The position numbers were made by a program, and so were the translations under genes. Source: SMBSF63 sp034003545 (GTDB lineage Bacteria; Chloroflexota; Anaerolineae; Anaerolineales; Anaerolineaceae). From it: a stretch of 53,372 nucleotides of DNA. The stretch spans positions 1 to 53,372 of the forward strand of contig CAYURM010000022.1 of NCBI GenBank assembly GCA_964447155.1, in the 5' to 3' direction. Under the pieces are notes generated by a model that worked only from the letters and a program-made list of their open reading frames with translations, searched no databases and had not been told where the DNA came from. This document shows, one piece after another, positions 9,117 to 17,759 of the stretch (position 1 is the stretch's first letter; the number at the start of each line of letters is the position of its first letter).

Positions 9117-9203
9117 CACACTGAGCTTGCCGAAGTGAAGTGCCGCACACTGAGCTTGCCGAAGTGAAGTGCCTCACACTCAGCCTGCCGAAGTGAGGTT
9201 TAT
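9117..9203. repeat. Tandem repeat, 29-bp unit, three visible copies
   Basis: Copies at 9117-9145 and 9146-9174 differ only at the last base. A third copy (9175-9203) is diverged. The core CACTGAGCTTGCCGAAGTG is an imperfect palindrome of the widespread CTGAGC-TTGTCGAAG type. There are no spacers, so it is not a CRISPR. More copies may lie inside the adjacent gap. Confidence 0.85.
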
Positions 9204-9225
9204 AACCAGAAAGGAAATCTTACCC

Positions 9226-9528
9226 ATGAACTGGTCAAAAGAACTGGACGTCGTCATTTCTGTCTGCGACACCGAAGGCATCATCATCGAAATGAACGAC
9301 AAGGCTGTCCGCCATTTCTCCAAATACAGCGACGTTGACCTGATTGGCTCCAGCCTGCTGAACTGCCACCCTGAACCGTCCAAATCAAAATTGAAAGAAC
9401 TCATGCAAGCCGAGGGATCCAACACCTATATCGTTGAAAATCAGGGTAATAAAAGACTCATTACTCAAAAACCCTGGTATCAGGATGGCAAATACGCCGG
9501 CTTCATCGAAATCCAGGTCGAAATATAG
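9226..9528 (+). CDS. Small PAS-domain protein
   Basis: The 100-residue protein is essentially one PAS-like fold. It starts with WSKELDVVISVCDTEGIIIEMN and contains KYSDVDLIGSSLLNCHPEPS and a C-terminal strand GKYAGFIEIQVEI. No output domain is present, so it may sense a small ligand or redox state and signal by binding another protein. The start is the ATG at 9226, which follows AAGGAA; an upstream in-frame GTG lies inside the tandem repeat and is unlikely. Similar one-domain PAS proteins occur in anaerobes, where their role is unclear. It may once have been close to iorB, but the gap hides the real spacing. Confidence 0.7.
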   Translation: MNWSKELDVVISVCDTEGIIIEMNDKAVRHFSKYSDVDLIGSSLLNCHPEPSKSKLKELMQAEGSNTYIVENQGNKRLITQKPWYQDGKYAGFIEIQVEI

Positions 9529-9846
9529 ACAATCCCAACTGCGCCCACCTTGTGAGAAAGCACTAAAATGTTGTAGAAAATTATCCATCGATTGGTATCC
9601 TTGCGAAGCACCAGTGCAGTGCTTTGTCCGCCTTGTAAACGGGAATTTCGCGAAGCGACAGGCGAAGTCCTCCGTAGAAGAGATTTGCAATGGTCGCTCA
9701 CGTTTCGCAACGACAAAACTCACAAACTTTTAGTGCATCCCCTAACCTGCGATTTCATTCTACATTCCAATGATATTGCGCTATACTATAGATAGAAACA
9801 CTGCCTCAGACTACACGCAATAATTTTTCAATTTCAGGAGGGCCTC
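9529..9846. other. 318-base intergenic region with degenerate repeat
   Basis: No gene is supported. Bases 9623-9666 contain a decayed copy of the double-hairpin repeat (TTTCGCGAAGCGACAGG core). A TATACT box at 9782-9787 could be the -10 of the next gene, but its -35 is weak. A good ribosome site, CAGGAGG, precedes the ATG at 9847. Confidence 0.5.
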
Positions 9847-10320
9847 ATGCTCAAAAAAACGCGAAAACTCATATTCGCCATCAGCGGCGGATCTGCTGCG
9901 ATCCTTGTTATCTACCTGCTTCGCCAGCGCTGTGCCAGAACACCTCGTCCCGCCGCAAGGGAAACCCTTATCAAAGTTGATGAAGTTCTCCGCGAAGACA
10001 GCATCCAGGTTGACGAAGTGCCTGCAACGGACATCCCTGACAAACCAACCGCTGATAGTTCAGTCCCTGCCCCCCAGGCAGACGATCTGAAACGTATCGA
10101 AGGCATCGGCCCTAAAACTGCCGCCATCCTCAATCAGGCGGGTATCAGCTCATTCCAGGCCCTGGCGGCGCTGCCCCCCGAAGAGATCAAAGACATTCTC
10201 CGCGCAGCCAAGGTCCGCGGCGTTCCCACCACCTGGCCCCAGCAAGCCAAACTTGCCGCCGCAGCAGATTGGGACAGTCTCGATAAATTGCAGGCTCAGC
10301 TTAAGGGCGGGCGGCGGTAA
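9847..10320 (+). CDS. Membrane-anchored helix-hairpin-helix protein
   Basis: The 157-residue protein has a positively charged start followed by one hydrophobic helix (about residues 8-26), so it is probably membrane-anchored. A charged linker (about 30-75) follows. The C-terminal half contains helix-hairpin-helix sequence DDLKRIEGIGPKTAAILNQAG, then SSFQALAALPPEEIKDILRAA. Such motifs usually bind DNA through the GIGPKTA turn, but the DUF4332/HHH_5 group also occurs in proteins of unknown role. If the N terminus is out, the HhH domain would be cytoplasmic only with an unusual topology; the Arg cluster after the helix (LRQRCAR) favours a cytoplasmic C terminus. The function is not known. Confidence 0.75.
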   Translation: MLKKTRKLIFAISGGSAAILVIYLLRQRCARTPRPAARETLIKVDEVLREDSIQVDEVPATDIPDKPTADSSVPAPQADDLKRIEGIGPKTAAILNQAGISSFQALAALPPEEIKDILRAAKVRGVPTTWPQQAKLAAAADWDSLDKLQAQLKGGRR

Positions 10321-10331
10321 TTCCCCTGTTC

Positions 10332-10763
10332 ATGCAATTTCATCCCATCGGCTTTATCCACTCCCCCTACATTGACAGCGGACCTCGGCAGTCAATTCCT
10401 GATGCTGAAGGTGATTTTCACATTGTTATTGATCCCGCCTTCGAAAAAGGACTTTTTCGACTCGAAGAGCGCGCCCATATTTATGTCTTGTACTGGCTGA
10501 ATCGTATAACCGAACCCGTCAAATGGATCATCACCCCCCATCACAACGATGCCAATCCCGTTGGACTCTTCGCCAGCCGCACCCCGTTGCGTCCCAATCC
10601 CATTGGTCTGGCGCTTGTCGAATTGCGCAACGTCGAAGCCAATATCCTCCATATCTCCGGTATTGATGCCCTGGATGGCACCCCCGTCCTTGATATCAAA
10701 CCCTACTTCCCCGGCCTGGATTCGCCGCCGCTGACATCCTTCAATCCAAAAGGTGACTCTTGA
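10332..10763 (+). CDS. trmO: tRNA t6A37 N6-methyltransferase-like protein (TrmO/YaeB)
   Basis: TrmO methylates N6 of threonylcarbamoyl-adenosine at position 37 of certain tRNAs, using S-adenosylmethionine. The 143-residue protein has the short, single-domain form found in many bacteria and archaea. The family signature is GLFASRTPLRPNPIGLALVEL, and the N terminus FHPIGFIHSPY is also typical. Its stop overlaps the TTG start of the metallophosphoesterase gene. There is no obvious ribosome site, so it may depend on translation of the gene upstream, which ends 11 bases earlier. Confidence 0.85.
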   Translation: MQFHPIGFIHSPYIDSGPRQSIPDAEGDFHIVIDPAFEKGLFRLEERAHIYVLYWLNRITEPVKWIITPHHNDANPVGLFASRTPLRPNPIGLALVELRNVEANILHISGIDALDGTPVLDIKPYFPGLDSPPLTSFNPKGDS

Positions 10764-11926
10764 TCCCGGAAAAAGACTTTTCAAAACACAAAGTCTTTCC
10801 CGGAACCACAGGGAATCCATTCGACGTCGTCCTGCATTGGCTGAAAGACTATGAACACACCCCCCTGATTTGCTTTGTCCTGACGCTCATCGCATTAACC
10901 GCCCTCGGTACCGTCTTTTCCCTCATCCAGCACACCCTCACCCGCAGTCTGATTCTCTTTGGCATCATCCTCATCGATTGGAACCTGGTCGCCTGGCTGC
11001 CCCGCACTGGCCGTTCTTTTGGCCCTGTCAAACCAGTCGCCCTGCAACTGGCAATCGCCCGTTGCTTCTTCGCCCTCATTCCCTTCCCGCTGTGGCTCTT
11101 TGTTTTGATCCAGCTCATCGGAACCGCCGCCGTCATCTACGGGTTCTGGATTGAACCTTTCCAGTTAAAAACCACTCGCATGACCCTTAAAACGCCAAAG
11201 CTGCAAAAAGGCGCAGCATTGAAAATCCTGCACCTCGGTGATCTTCATTTTGAACGTCAGACCATCCGCGAAACCGCCCTCCTCCAAAAAATTAACCAAC
11301 TGCAGCCAGACTTGATCCTCTTCTCTGGCGACATCCTCAACCTCTCCTACCTCCATGATGAACAAGCCTGGCAGGGCGCACGCGCCATTTTTGAGCAGTT
11401 GTCCGCTCCCCTCGGTGTCTACCTCGTCACCGGCAGCCCGGCCGTCGACCTGGAAGAGATCCTGCCCGATCTTCTCGCCGATCTGCCTGTGCGCTTGCTC
11501 CGAGACGAAGCTGTCACCATTCCTGTCGGCGGCGATCAGCTCACTCTGGTGGGATCATTTTGCTCCCACCATCCCGACCAAGATGGCTCCGCCCTTGAAA
11601 AACTCACCCAATCCATCGAAGATAATCACACCTTCCGCATCTTCCTCTACCACACCCCCGACCTGGCTCCCGTCGCCGCCAGACTCGGCTATGACCTGCA
11701 GCTCTCCGGTCACACCCACGGCGGACAAGTCCGCCTGCCCTTCTATGGCGCCCTTTTCACCGGCTCCCTCTACGGCAAGCAATTCGAGTCCGGTCTCTAC
11801 CAGATGAACGAGATGAAACTCTACATCACCCGCGGCATCGGCCTCGAAGGGGCCGGCGCCCCCCGAGTGCGTTTCCTCTGCCCGCCCGAAATCATCCTCT
11901 GGGAAATCTCATCCAGCATTGAATAA
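10760..11926 (+). CDS. Membrane metallophosphoesterase with altered motif III
   Basis: The 388-residue protein has three or four N-terminal hydrophobic helices (about residues 28-130) and a C-terminal calcineurin-like phosphoesterase domain. Metal-binding motifs GDLHF, SGDIL and GHTHGG are present, and YHTPD stands for the usual GHxPD block. The expected GNH(D/E) motif is replaced by VTGSPAVDLEE, so the metal-bridging Asn and the catalytic His of motif III are missing. The domain otherwise resembles YkuE-like enzymes, some of which act on UDP-sugars or lipids at the membrane. Activity may be lost or changed. The start is a TTG overlapping the trmO stop, so coupling is likely. Confidence 0.8.
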   Translation: MIPEKDFSKHKVFPGTTGNPFDVVLHWLKDYEHTPLICFVLTLIALTALGTVFSLIQHTLTRSLILFGIILIDWNLVAWLPRTGRSFGPVKPVALQLAIARCFFALIPFPLWLFVLIQLIGTAAVIYGFWIEPFQLKTTRMTLKTPKLQKGAALKILHLGDLHFERQTIRETALLQKINQLQPDLILFSGDILNLSYLHDEQAWQGARAIFEQLSAPLGVYLVTGSPAVDLEEILPDLLADLPVRLLRDEAVTIPVGGDQLTLVGSFCSHHPDQDGSALEKLTQSIEDNHTFRIFLYHTPDLAPVAARLGYDLQLSGHTHGGQVRLPFYGALFTGSLYGKQFESGLYQMNEMKLYITRGIGLEGAGAPRVRFLCPPEIILWEISSSIE

Positions 11927-11937
11927 TTCAATCTGCT

Positions 11938-11974
11938 TTGCCCCCTTGCCAAAGGGAGATGTCGCCAAGCGACA
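11938..11974. repeat. Dispersed double-hairpin repeat, copy 2
   Basis: This is a degenerate copy of the element at 4601-4652: a CCCTT-rich hairpin followed by TGTCGC-CAA-GCGACA (11960-11974). It lies just after the metallophosphoesterase gene. A further decayed arm, GACAGACGAAGTGTCTG, follows. Confidence 0.55.
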
Positions 11975-12095
11975 GACGAAGTGTCTGTGAAGCGGGCAGA
12001 GATTTCCTCAGGCCAAACAGCATTCATCAATCTAATGGAAAATACTCCCTCACAAACTTTATTTAGCCCCCGCTCCCCGCTCTAAAACCGCAAAA

Positions 12096-12124
12096 AAACA
12101 CCGGCTTAAAGCAAGCCGGTGTTT
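12096..12124 (-). terminator. Rho-independent terminator of alaS
   Basis: A perfect 12-bp stem (12096-12107 with 12113-12124) surrounds a 5-base loop. On the minus strand it is followed by a run of T (TTTTTTTG), as expected for intrinsic termination of alaS, which ends 27 bases upstream. Confidence 0.88.
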
Positions 12125-12150
12125 CGCTCATTAATTCAATTGACTCTGCC

Positions 12151-14889
12151 CTAATCCCCCAGCTTTGCGCTGATCAAACTTCTCACCTGATCCAGCGCTT
12201 CGGCTAATTTTTCCGGGTCTTTGCCGCCGGCCTGGGCCATATTCGGCCGTCCGCCGCCGCCACCGCCAACCACTTGTGCCCCGGCTTTCACGATCTCACC
12301 GGCATGTAAGCCCTTTGCAATTAACTCATCCGAAACAGAAGCCACAAAGACCGGTTTGCCAGCGACCACGCTGCCCAGAACAACAGCACCATCCGCATAC
12401 CGTGCGCGGAAACTGTCTGTCATCTGCCGCAAAATATCCGTACTGGCATCCGGCAAACTCGTCACCAGCACTGGCGCACCGCCAATCATCGGCACATCTT
12501 CCAATGACCCAATAAAATCCTGCGCTGCCAGCTTTTGACGCAAGGCCAGCACTTCCTTCTTGGTCTTATCCTGTTCAGCAAGCACCGCTTCGATTCTCGC
12601 AACCACATCATCAAGGGATGTCCCCAGCAGGGAAGCACTGGTCCGCAATGCACCAAATCTACTGCGCACGATTTCATATGCAGCTTCTCCGGTCACCGCC
12701 TCAATTCGCCGAATACCCGCGGCAACGCTGCTTTCGCTGATGATCAGGAACAAGCCAATCATCCCCGTTTCATCCACATGAGTACCGCCGCATAATTCGT
12801 ACGAGAATGGCGCATCCTCACCGATGCTGATCGTACGCACCGTCTCGCCATATTTCTCACCAAATAAAGCTATCGCGCCTTCAGCAATGGCTTCTTCCCG
12901 CGATTTCACCACAATATTGAGCGGATAATTCTTCAACACAGCCCGGTTGACATACTCCTCAATCTTTGCAAGCTCTTCGGTTGTCACCGCCTCAGGGTGG
13001 GTAAAGTCAAATCGCAGTCGATCGGGCGCCACCAGCGAACCCGCCTGGCGGGCATGGTCGCCCAGATATTCATGCAGTGCCGCATGCAGCAAATGAGTGG
13101 CCGTATGATTGCGCATGATCGCCATCCGGCGCTCCGCTGCCACAGACGCTGCCGCCTGGTCACCGACCCTGACCGCGCCGCGAACCACTTTGCCGACATG
13201 GGTGATGATCCTATCTGCAGGCTTGCGCACCGCTTCAATTACAATTTCCCAATCTCCATCATCTGCGGAGCGAATCACGCCGTGATCCACCACTTGCCCG
13301 CCGCTCTCGATATAAAAACTCGTTGTCGGCAGCAGCACTTGAACCGTGTCGCCTTCACCAGCTTCTGCAACAACTTCACCATCTCGAACCAAACCCAGGA
13401 TTTCACCGGTAAATGTCAGCGGCCCATACGGCTGGTAATCCACGCCTTCCTCCAGCAGCTTACCAGCTTCCACAAGCGATTCATACAAATCACGGAACAC
13501 TTCCACATCATCGCCGCCTGCCCCGCCAAAAGATTGCCCCGCGCCCGAAGCAATCCGGTGAGTTTCCATCGCCTCGTGGAATCCTTTTTCATCAACATCC
13601 AACCCCTGCTCACGAGCAATATCACGAGTGATCTCCAGCGGCAAGCCGTGCGTGGCATACAAATCAAAGGCAACCTGCCCACCCAGTGTGAGCTGCCCAA
13701 TTTGTTTAAGACCATTCAACAGGTCACTTAAATAACTAAGTCCTGTTTCCACTGTGCGCTGGAATCGTTTCTCTTCCCGGGTCAAATTATCGAGAATCGT
13801 CTGACGGTTCTTGACCAGCTCAGGATATGCATCCCCATAAATATGAATCACGACATCAGCCACTTGCGCCATGAAAGGCTCGTTCAGGCCGATCTTGGAC
13901 GCAAACCGCGCCGCCCGCCGCACGATCATCCGGCACACATAATTCCTGCCCGTATTGCCTGGCACAACTCCGTCCGCAATCAGGAAAGATGCCGTCCGGC
14001 AATGGTCGGCAATCACGCGGTATGGCGTCAAATGCTCTTCTCGCTCCGCATCGCTGTGTCCGGTCAACTCCTGCACCTTCTGCAGCAAGGGCCAAAGCAA
14101 GTCTGTTCGATAATTCGAGGTAACGCCCTGTAAAACAGACACGATCCGCTCAAACCCCATACCTGTGTCGACATGCGTGGCTGGCAGCGGCTCAAATTCG
14201 TTCTCACTAACCCGATTGTACTGAATAAAAACCAGATTCCATAACTCCAGGAAACGGCTGCAGTCCCCATTGACTGCACACACATGCCCTGGCTCACCCT
14301 GCTTATCACAGGCTTCTGGCCCCATGTCATAATGAATCTCGCTGGATGGCCCGCAGGGGCCTGTCTCCGCCATTTCCCACAGATTATCCTTGCGGCCAAA
14401 ATAAAGCACGTGATCCCGGTTGATCCCGGGTTGCCTCCGCCAGATATCAGCAGCTTCTTCATCCGTCGGAATTTGACCCTTCTCGTCCTTAAAGCAGGTG
14501 GCCCACAGATTGTTCTTATCTAACCCCCACACATCGGTCAACAATTCCCACGCCCAGGTGATCGCTTCTTCTTTGTAATAATCTCCAAAAGACCAGTTTC
14601 CCAGCATTTCAAAGAAGGTGTGGTGGGTATCATCACGCCCGACATCATCCAGATCGTTATGCTTACCGGCTACACGCATACATTTCTGCGAATCCACAGC
14701 ACGTGTATAGGATCGGCGATCTGTCCCCAAAAACACGTCCTTGAACTGCACCATCCCTGCGTTGGTAAACAATAAAGTCTGGTCGCCGCCCGGCACCAGC
14801 GAGGAAGACGGGACTACCGTGTGTCCGCGTTCCTCAAAAAAATCAAGAAAAGATTGTCGAACTTCCGCGCCCGTAAACTTTTTCTTCAT
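12151..14889 (-). CDS. alaS: Alanine--tRNA ligase
   Basis: AlaRS charges tRNA-Ala with alanine and edits mischarged Ser or Gly. The 912 residues cover the aminoacylation domain (1 to about 460, with FTNAGMVQFKDVFLG), the editing domain with its HxxxH zinc site (RNHTATHLLHAAL) and CGGTHVDETG, and the C-terminal Ala domain with the Gly-rich VVGGGGGGRPNMAQAGG. The length and order are standard. The start is ATG with AGGAG upstream (minus strand). It stands alone between two terminators and is read in the same direction as the TPR/protease operon upstream of it. A promoter probably lies in the AT-rich 14890-15000 stretch. Confidence 0.97.
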   Translation of the reverse strand: MKKKFTGAEVRQSFLDFFEERGHTVVPSSSLVPGGDQTLLFTNAGMVQFKDVFLGTDRRSYTRAVDSQKCMRVAGKHNDLDDVGRDDTHHTFFEMLGNWSFGDYYKEEAITWAWELLTDVWGLDKNNLWATCFKDEKGQIPTDEEAADIWRRQPGINRDHVLYFGRKDNLWEMAETGPCGPSSEIHYDMGPEACDKQGEPGHVCAVNGDCSRFLELWNLVFIQYNRVSENEFEPLPATHVDTGMGFERIVSVLQGVTSNYRTDLLWPLLQKVQELTGHSDAEREEHLTPYRVIADHCRTASFLIADGVVPGNTGRNYVCRMIVRRAARFASKIGLNEPFMAQVADVVIHIYGDAYPELVKNRQTILDNLTREEKRFQRTVETGLSYLSDLLNGLKQIGQLTLGGQVAFDLYATHGLPLEITRDIAREQGLDVDEKGFHEAMETHRIASGAGQSFGGAGGDDVEVFRDLYESLVEAGKLLEEGVDYQPYGPLTFTGEILGLVRDGEVVAEAGEGDTVQVLLPTTSFYIESGGQVVDHGVIRSADDGDWEIVIEAVRKPADRIITHVGKVVRGAVRVGDQAAASVAAERRMAIMRNHTATHLLHAALHEYLGDHARQAGSLVAPDRLRFDFTHPEAVTTEELAKIEEYVNRAVLKNYPLNIVVKSREEAIAEGAIALFGEKYGETVRTISIGEDAPFSYELCGGTHVDETGMIGLFLIISESSVAAGIRRIEAVTGEAAYEIVRSRFGALRTSASLLGTSLDDVVARIEAVLAEQDKTKKEVLALRQKLAAQDFIGSLEDVPMIGGAPVLVTSLPDASTDILRQMTDSFRARYADGAVVLGSVVAGKPVFVASVSDELIAKGLHAGEIVKAGAQVVGGGGGGRPNMAQAGGKDPEKLAEALDQVRSLISAKLGD

Positions 14890-15006
14890 GCAAACTCCTC
14901 TTTTTCAGCAAATAATGACAAAATCAGATAAATTTTGCAAAATTTCCAAATCAACAACATGGATTGAATTATATGCGATGAACGCAACCCTGACAATCAA
15001 CAACTC

Positions 15007-15045
15007 AAAAAAGGACACACGCCATCTTCGCCTGTGCCCTTTTTC
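15007..15045 (-). terminator. Terminator of the TPR/protease operon
   Basis: On the minus strand the sequence AAAGGGCACAGG...GTGTGTCCTTTTTTG forms a stem of about ten pairs, including one G-U, then a T run. It follows the stop of the C25-like protease gene at 15060 by 15 bases and isolates the operon from alaS. Confidence 0.75.
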
Positions 15046-15059
15046 TTGTCCAGACCGAA

Positions 15060-17759
15060 CTATCGCGAAATAGCCAGCTTCACCAGCTTGCCATTCCGGT
15101 CCATCGTCACCCGCGCATAATGTTGATGCGTCCGCGCGTTGCTTTTGGCTTCTTTTTTCAGGGTGATCACCGTCCGCCCGGCATTACCCTTCGCATACGT
15201 CCGCGAGGACACTTCGACGCCAAATCCTTTGCGCCTGAAATATGCCTTGTCCACCCGATACTCCTGAGAAACCGAAACCTCAGCATTTTCAACGCCTGGC
15301 AAATACTCCTTCAGCAATTGTTTCGCCTCGGCAACGATGCCCCTCTCACAGCACTCTACCTCGCCGTTCTCCTTAATATCACATACCATGCGCACATTCA
15401 CCGGAACCCGCAGACGGGTAATTGACTTCGCGCTAACCTGCTCGCCATTCCCACGCGCCAGCGGGTCGCCATACAGCACAAACGAGATCATCGTCTTCTG
15501 GTCCTCGCCATCCATAAAGCCCTGGCGCTTTTCCATCTGCTGCACAAACTCAACCTTGGCCCGCAGCAGCGCCTCACCGCTCACCATGCCTTCCTGTAAA
15601 TACTGCCAGAACAAATTTGCCAGCAGATCAGCGCCAATCAGCGGCAAACTCACCGAGCCATAAGCGACGCACGTAGAAGCTACCACAGCCGATGTGCCCG
15701 CAGCCAGGAAGCGCAGCGCAACCGAGTCGCTCTCGCACTTCTCAAACACGTGCCCCCCGTAACACGCTTCAGAAAAAACCACCCGTGGCGAACAGCCGTT
15801 CTTCACCAAATCCGAAGGCTGCAATGCCACCGGATAATCCGGCCCCACATACGGGTCTGTTATATCCCGTTGACCATACCATTCAGGCGAATCGGCCAAA
15901 CCGTGCAGGTTAAAATATCCCAGCCCTGCATTCATAATCCGCGAATAATCAAATCCGCTCTGCGGTTCGGGAGGCGTGATTTCCAATGCCTGTCCCTCGC
16001 CAATCGGGCGGAACACAGCCAGCGACGCGCGCCGCCAGACTGCCGCCGAATAGCCAAAACCATTCTTGAGCTGCGGCCTTTCCGGCTTGCGCTTGACAAA
16101 TAGCGCGACAAAAAATGCAATCAACTGTACCAGAAACGCCGTGGAAATAACCGTCTTTTCTTTACTGCTTTTCTTGCCATGCTCGCTGATTACCTTGCGA
16201 ATTTGCTTCAATAAAAATGCGGGGTCGCTGCCTTTCTCGTCCGGCAGCCGTCCCACCGGCCATTCTGGTACAAAATAATTCCCATCCAGCGCCGCATACG
16301 GATTATCCGAGGGCACATCTTCATCCAGATCATCCGTTGGATTCGGCAGCTGATGGAACGGCACAATCTCATCCCCGCCGACGATCAGCAAAGCCCCTAT
16401 CATCGAACCTTTCTTCGCCAATGCCTCATCCAAATCGGCCAACGCCAGTTTCAAGGACCACGGATCAATTCCTCCCACCGCAGATAATCCAAACCGCTCC
16501 ATCAATTCAGGAGCATCGGGCATAAATACCATCCCGTCCCAATCTGGATAGCTGGCAATCGTCGCAGCCAGGCGTTGCATCTCGTTTTCAATGATCGTCC
16601 GAATTTGTCCGCCATATTTCTTTTCCAGCCCCGTTTTCGTGGACAACACCACATACACCGGGAAACGCCCGTCCGCCTGGCTCAATTTCGGGTCATGATA
16701 TTTCTCTGCCAGCAGGTCAAACGTTTTTTCCACCTTTGCCAGCTCAGGGTCGCGCGCAATCCTTTTTCGGCGGCGCATCCCTTGTTCCCTGCCAACATTA
16801 CGATGTGTCTGGCGTCCACCCGCAGACCCCTGTGCTTCAACAGCCTGCAAGCTGGAAATTTGTTCCTTGATAGCCGGCTCTTCGCGTACGATTTCCTCCG
16901 CCGGTATCGTCCGGGCAGCCACAGGAAACACATATTTCTCCGGCGCAGGTTTTGGGCTGCCTAACTGGTTCAACCCCAACGCATTCGCCACATCTGCCGG
17001 TACTGGCAAATCAAACCGTACCCGCATTTCACCCGGCCACATGGGTTGATAAATATGATCATTGCCCCACAGGCGTTTCGCGACCAGGCCTTCAGGGTCG
17101 CTCGCCACGCACTGCTGGAACAACTGCATCGCTTCAGTTTCCTGTCCTGCTTCCAGCATCACTTTCGCTGACAGCAGTGAAAAATGCAGACATCTCGGCC
17201 AGCGGGTTCGATACACCCGCGAATAACTCAAAACGCCAGACTGGTCCCCCGCAATACCCAGCAGATCCAAATGCAAAATCGCTCCCAACACCGCATCGGG
17301 ATACTGACTCAGCACCCCATAGACACCCTGTTCTGCGGACAGGTAGTCTTCTTGTTGAATTAGTTTCCGCGCTGACAACAAAGCTGCCCCCCATGGAAGT
17401 AGCTGCCCCGTTTTTCGGACAGAATACCCCAAAGCTTGCAGCATGGACACTGCCTGCACCTGAGCAGCACTTCCCGGCTTATGCAATTCCGCAGTCAGCC
17501 GCCAGGCCGCTGCATATTCAGGATCAAGCGCAACCAATTTCTCAATGATCTCCAGCGCCTGTTCCATTCGCCCCTCGCCGATCAACCCTTTTGCCAGCCA
17601 CAGGTTGAATGATAAGTCCCCGGGGTAAATACTCAGCCATTCTAATGCCGCCTGCCGGATGAACCGATAGGCATTCACCGACTGTGAAGCCCGCAGCACG
17701 ACCAACAGATTTTCCCGGTTGATGATATTTTTCTTCCGGTCTTCAATGATTGCTGTCAC
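15060..17759 (-). CDS. TPR protein with gingipain/caspase-fold (C25-like) protease domain
   Basis: The 899-residue protein joins an N-terminal TPR region (about 20-235) to a charged linker (270-345) and a clan CD protease domain (about 365-760). C25 landmarks are LLIVGGDEIVPF (457-468), SDNPYAALDGN (484-494) and PEWPVGRLP (498-506). The predicted catalytic pair is His619 (FNLHG) and Cys666 (SEACYGG). There is no signal peptide, unlike secreted gingipains. A hydrophobic stretch at about 536-556 lies inside the protease region and could be a membrane helix or an insertion. A C-terminal domain (about 770-899) is not recognised. Its ATG overlaps the stop of the 1815-residue TPR gene (ATGA), implying coupled synthesis. 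It probably cuts a target delivered or sensed by the TPR partner; the target is unknown. Confidence 0.8.
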   Translation of the reverse strand: MTAIIEDRKKNIINRENLLVVLRASQSVNAYRFIRQAALEWLSIYPGDLSFNLWLAKGLIGEGRMEQALEIIEKLVALDPEYAAAWRLTAELHKPGSAAQVQAVSMLQALGYSVRKTGQLLPWGAALLSARKLIQQEDYLSAEQGVYGVLSQYPDAVLGAILHLDLLGIAGDQSGVLSYSRVYRTRWPRCLHFSLLSAKVMLEAGQETEAMQLFQQCVASDPEGLVAKRLWGNDHIYQPMWPGEMRVRFDLPVPADVANALGLNQLGSPKPAPEKYVFPVAARTIPAEEIVREEPAIKEQISSLQAVEAQGSAGGRQTHRNVGREQGMRRRKRIARDPELAKVEKTFDLLAEKYHDPKLSQADGRFPVYVVLSTKTGLEKKYGGQIRTIIENEMQRLAATIASYPDWDGMVFMPDAPELMERFGLSAVGGIDPWSLKLALADLDEALAKKGSMIGALLIVGGDEIVPFHQLPNPTDDLDEDVPSDNPYAALDGNYFVPEWPVGRLPDEKGSDPAFLLKQIRKVISEHGKKSSKEKTVISTAFLVQLIAFFVALFVKRKPERPQLKNGFGYSAAVWRRASLAVFRPIGEGQALEITPPEPQSGFDYSRIMNAGLGYFNLHGLADSPEWYGQRDITDPYVGPDYPVALQPSDLVKNGCSPRVVFSEACYGGHVFEKCESDSVALRFLAAGTSAVVASTCVAYGSVSLPLIGADLLANLFWQYLQEGMVSGEALLRAKVEFVQQMEKRQGFMDGEDQKTMISFVLYGDPLARGNGEQVSAKSITRLRVPVNVRMVCDIKENGEVECCERGIVAEAKQLLKEYLPGVENAEVSVSQEYRVDKAYFRRKGFGVEVSSRTYAKGNAGRTVITLKKEAKSNARTHQHYARVTMDRNGKLVKLAISR

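Noticed and set aside
9117..9203. Short repeat array that could suggest a CRISPR
   Set aside because: Units are directly adjacent without spacers, and no cas genes are present.
15060..17759. CHAT-domain protease as the identity of the caspase-fold protein
   Set aside because: The GGDEIVPF, SDNPYA and VGRLP blocks fit C25 gingipain-like domains better than CHAT, so the Craspase comparison is only an analogy.
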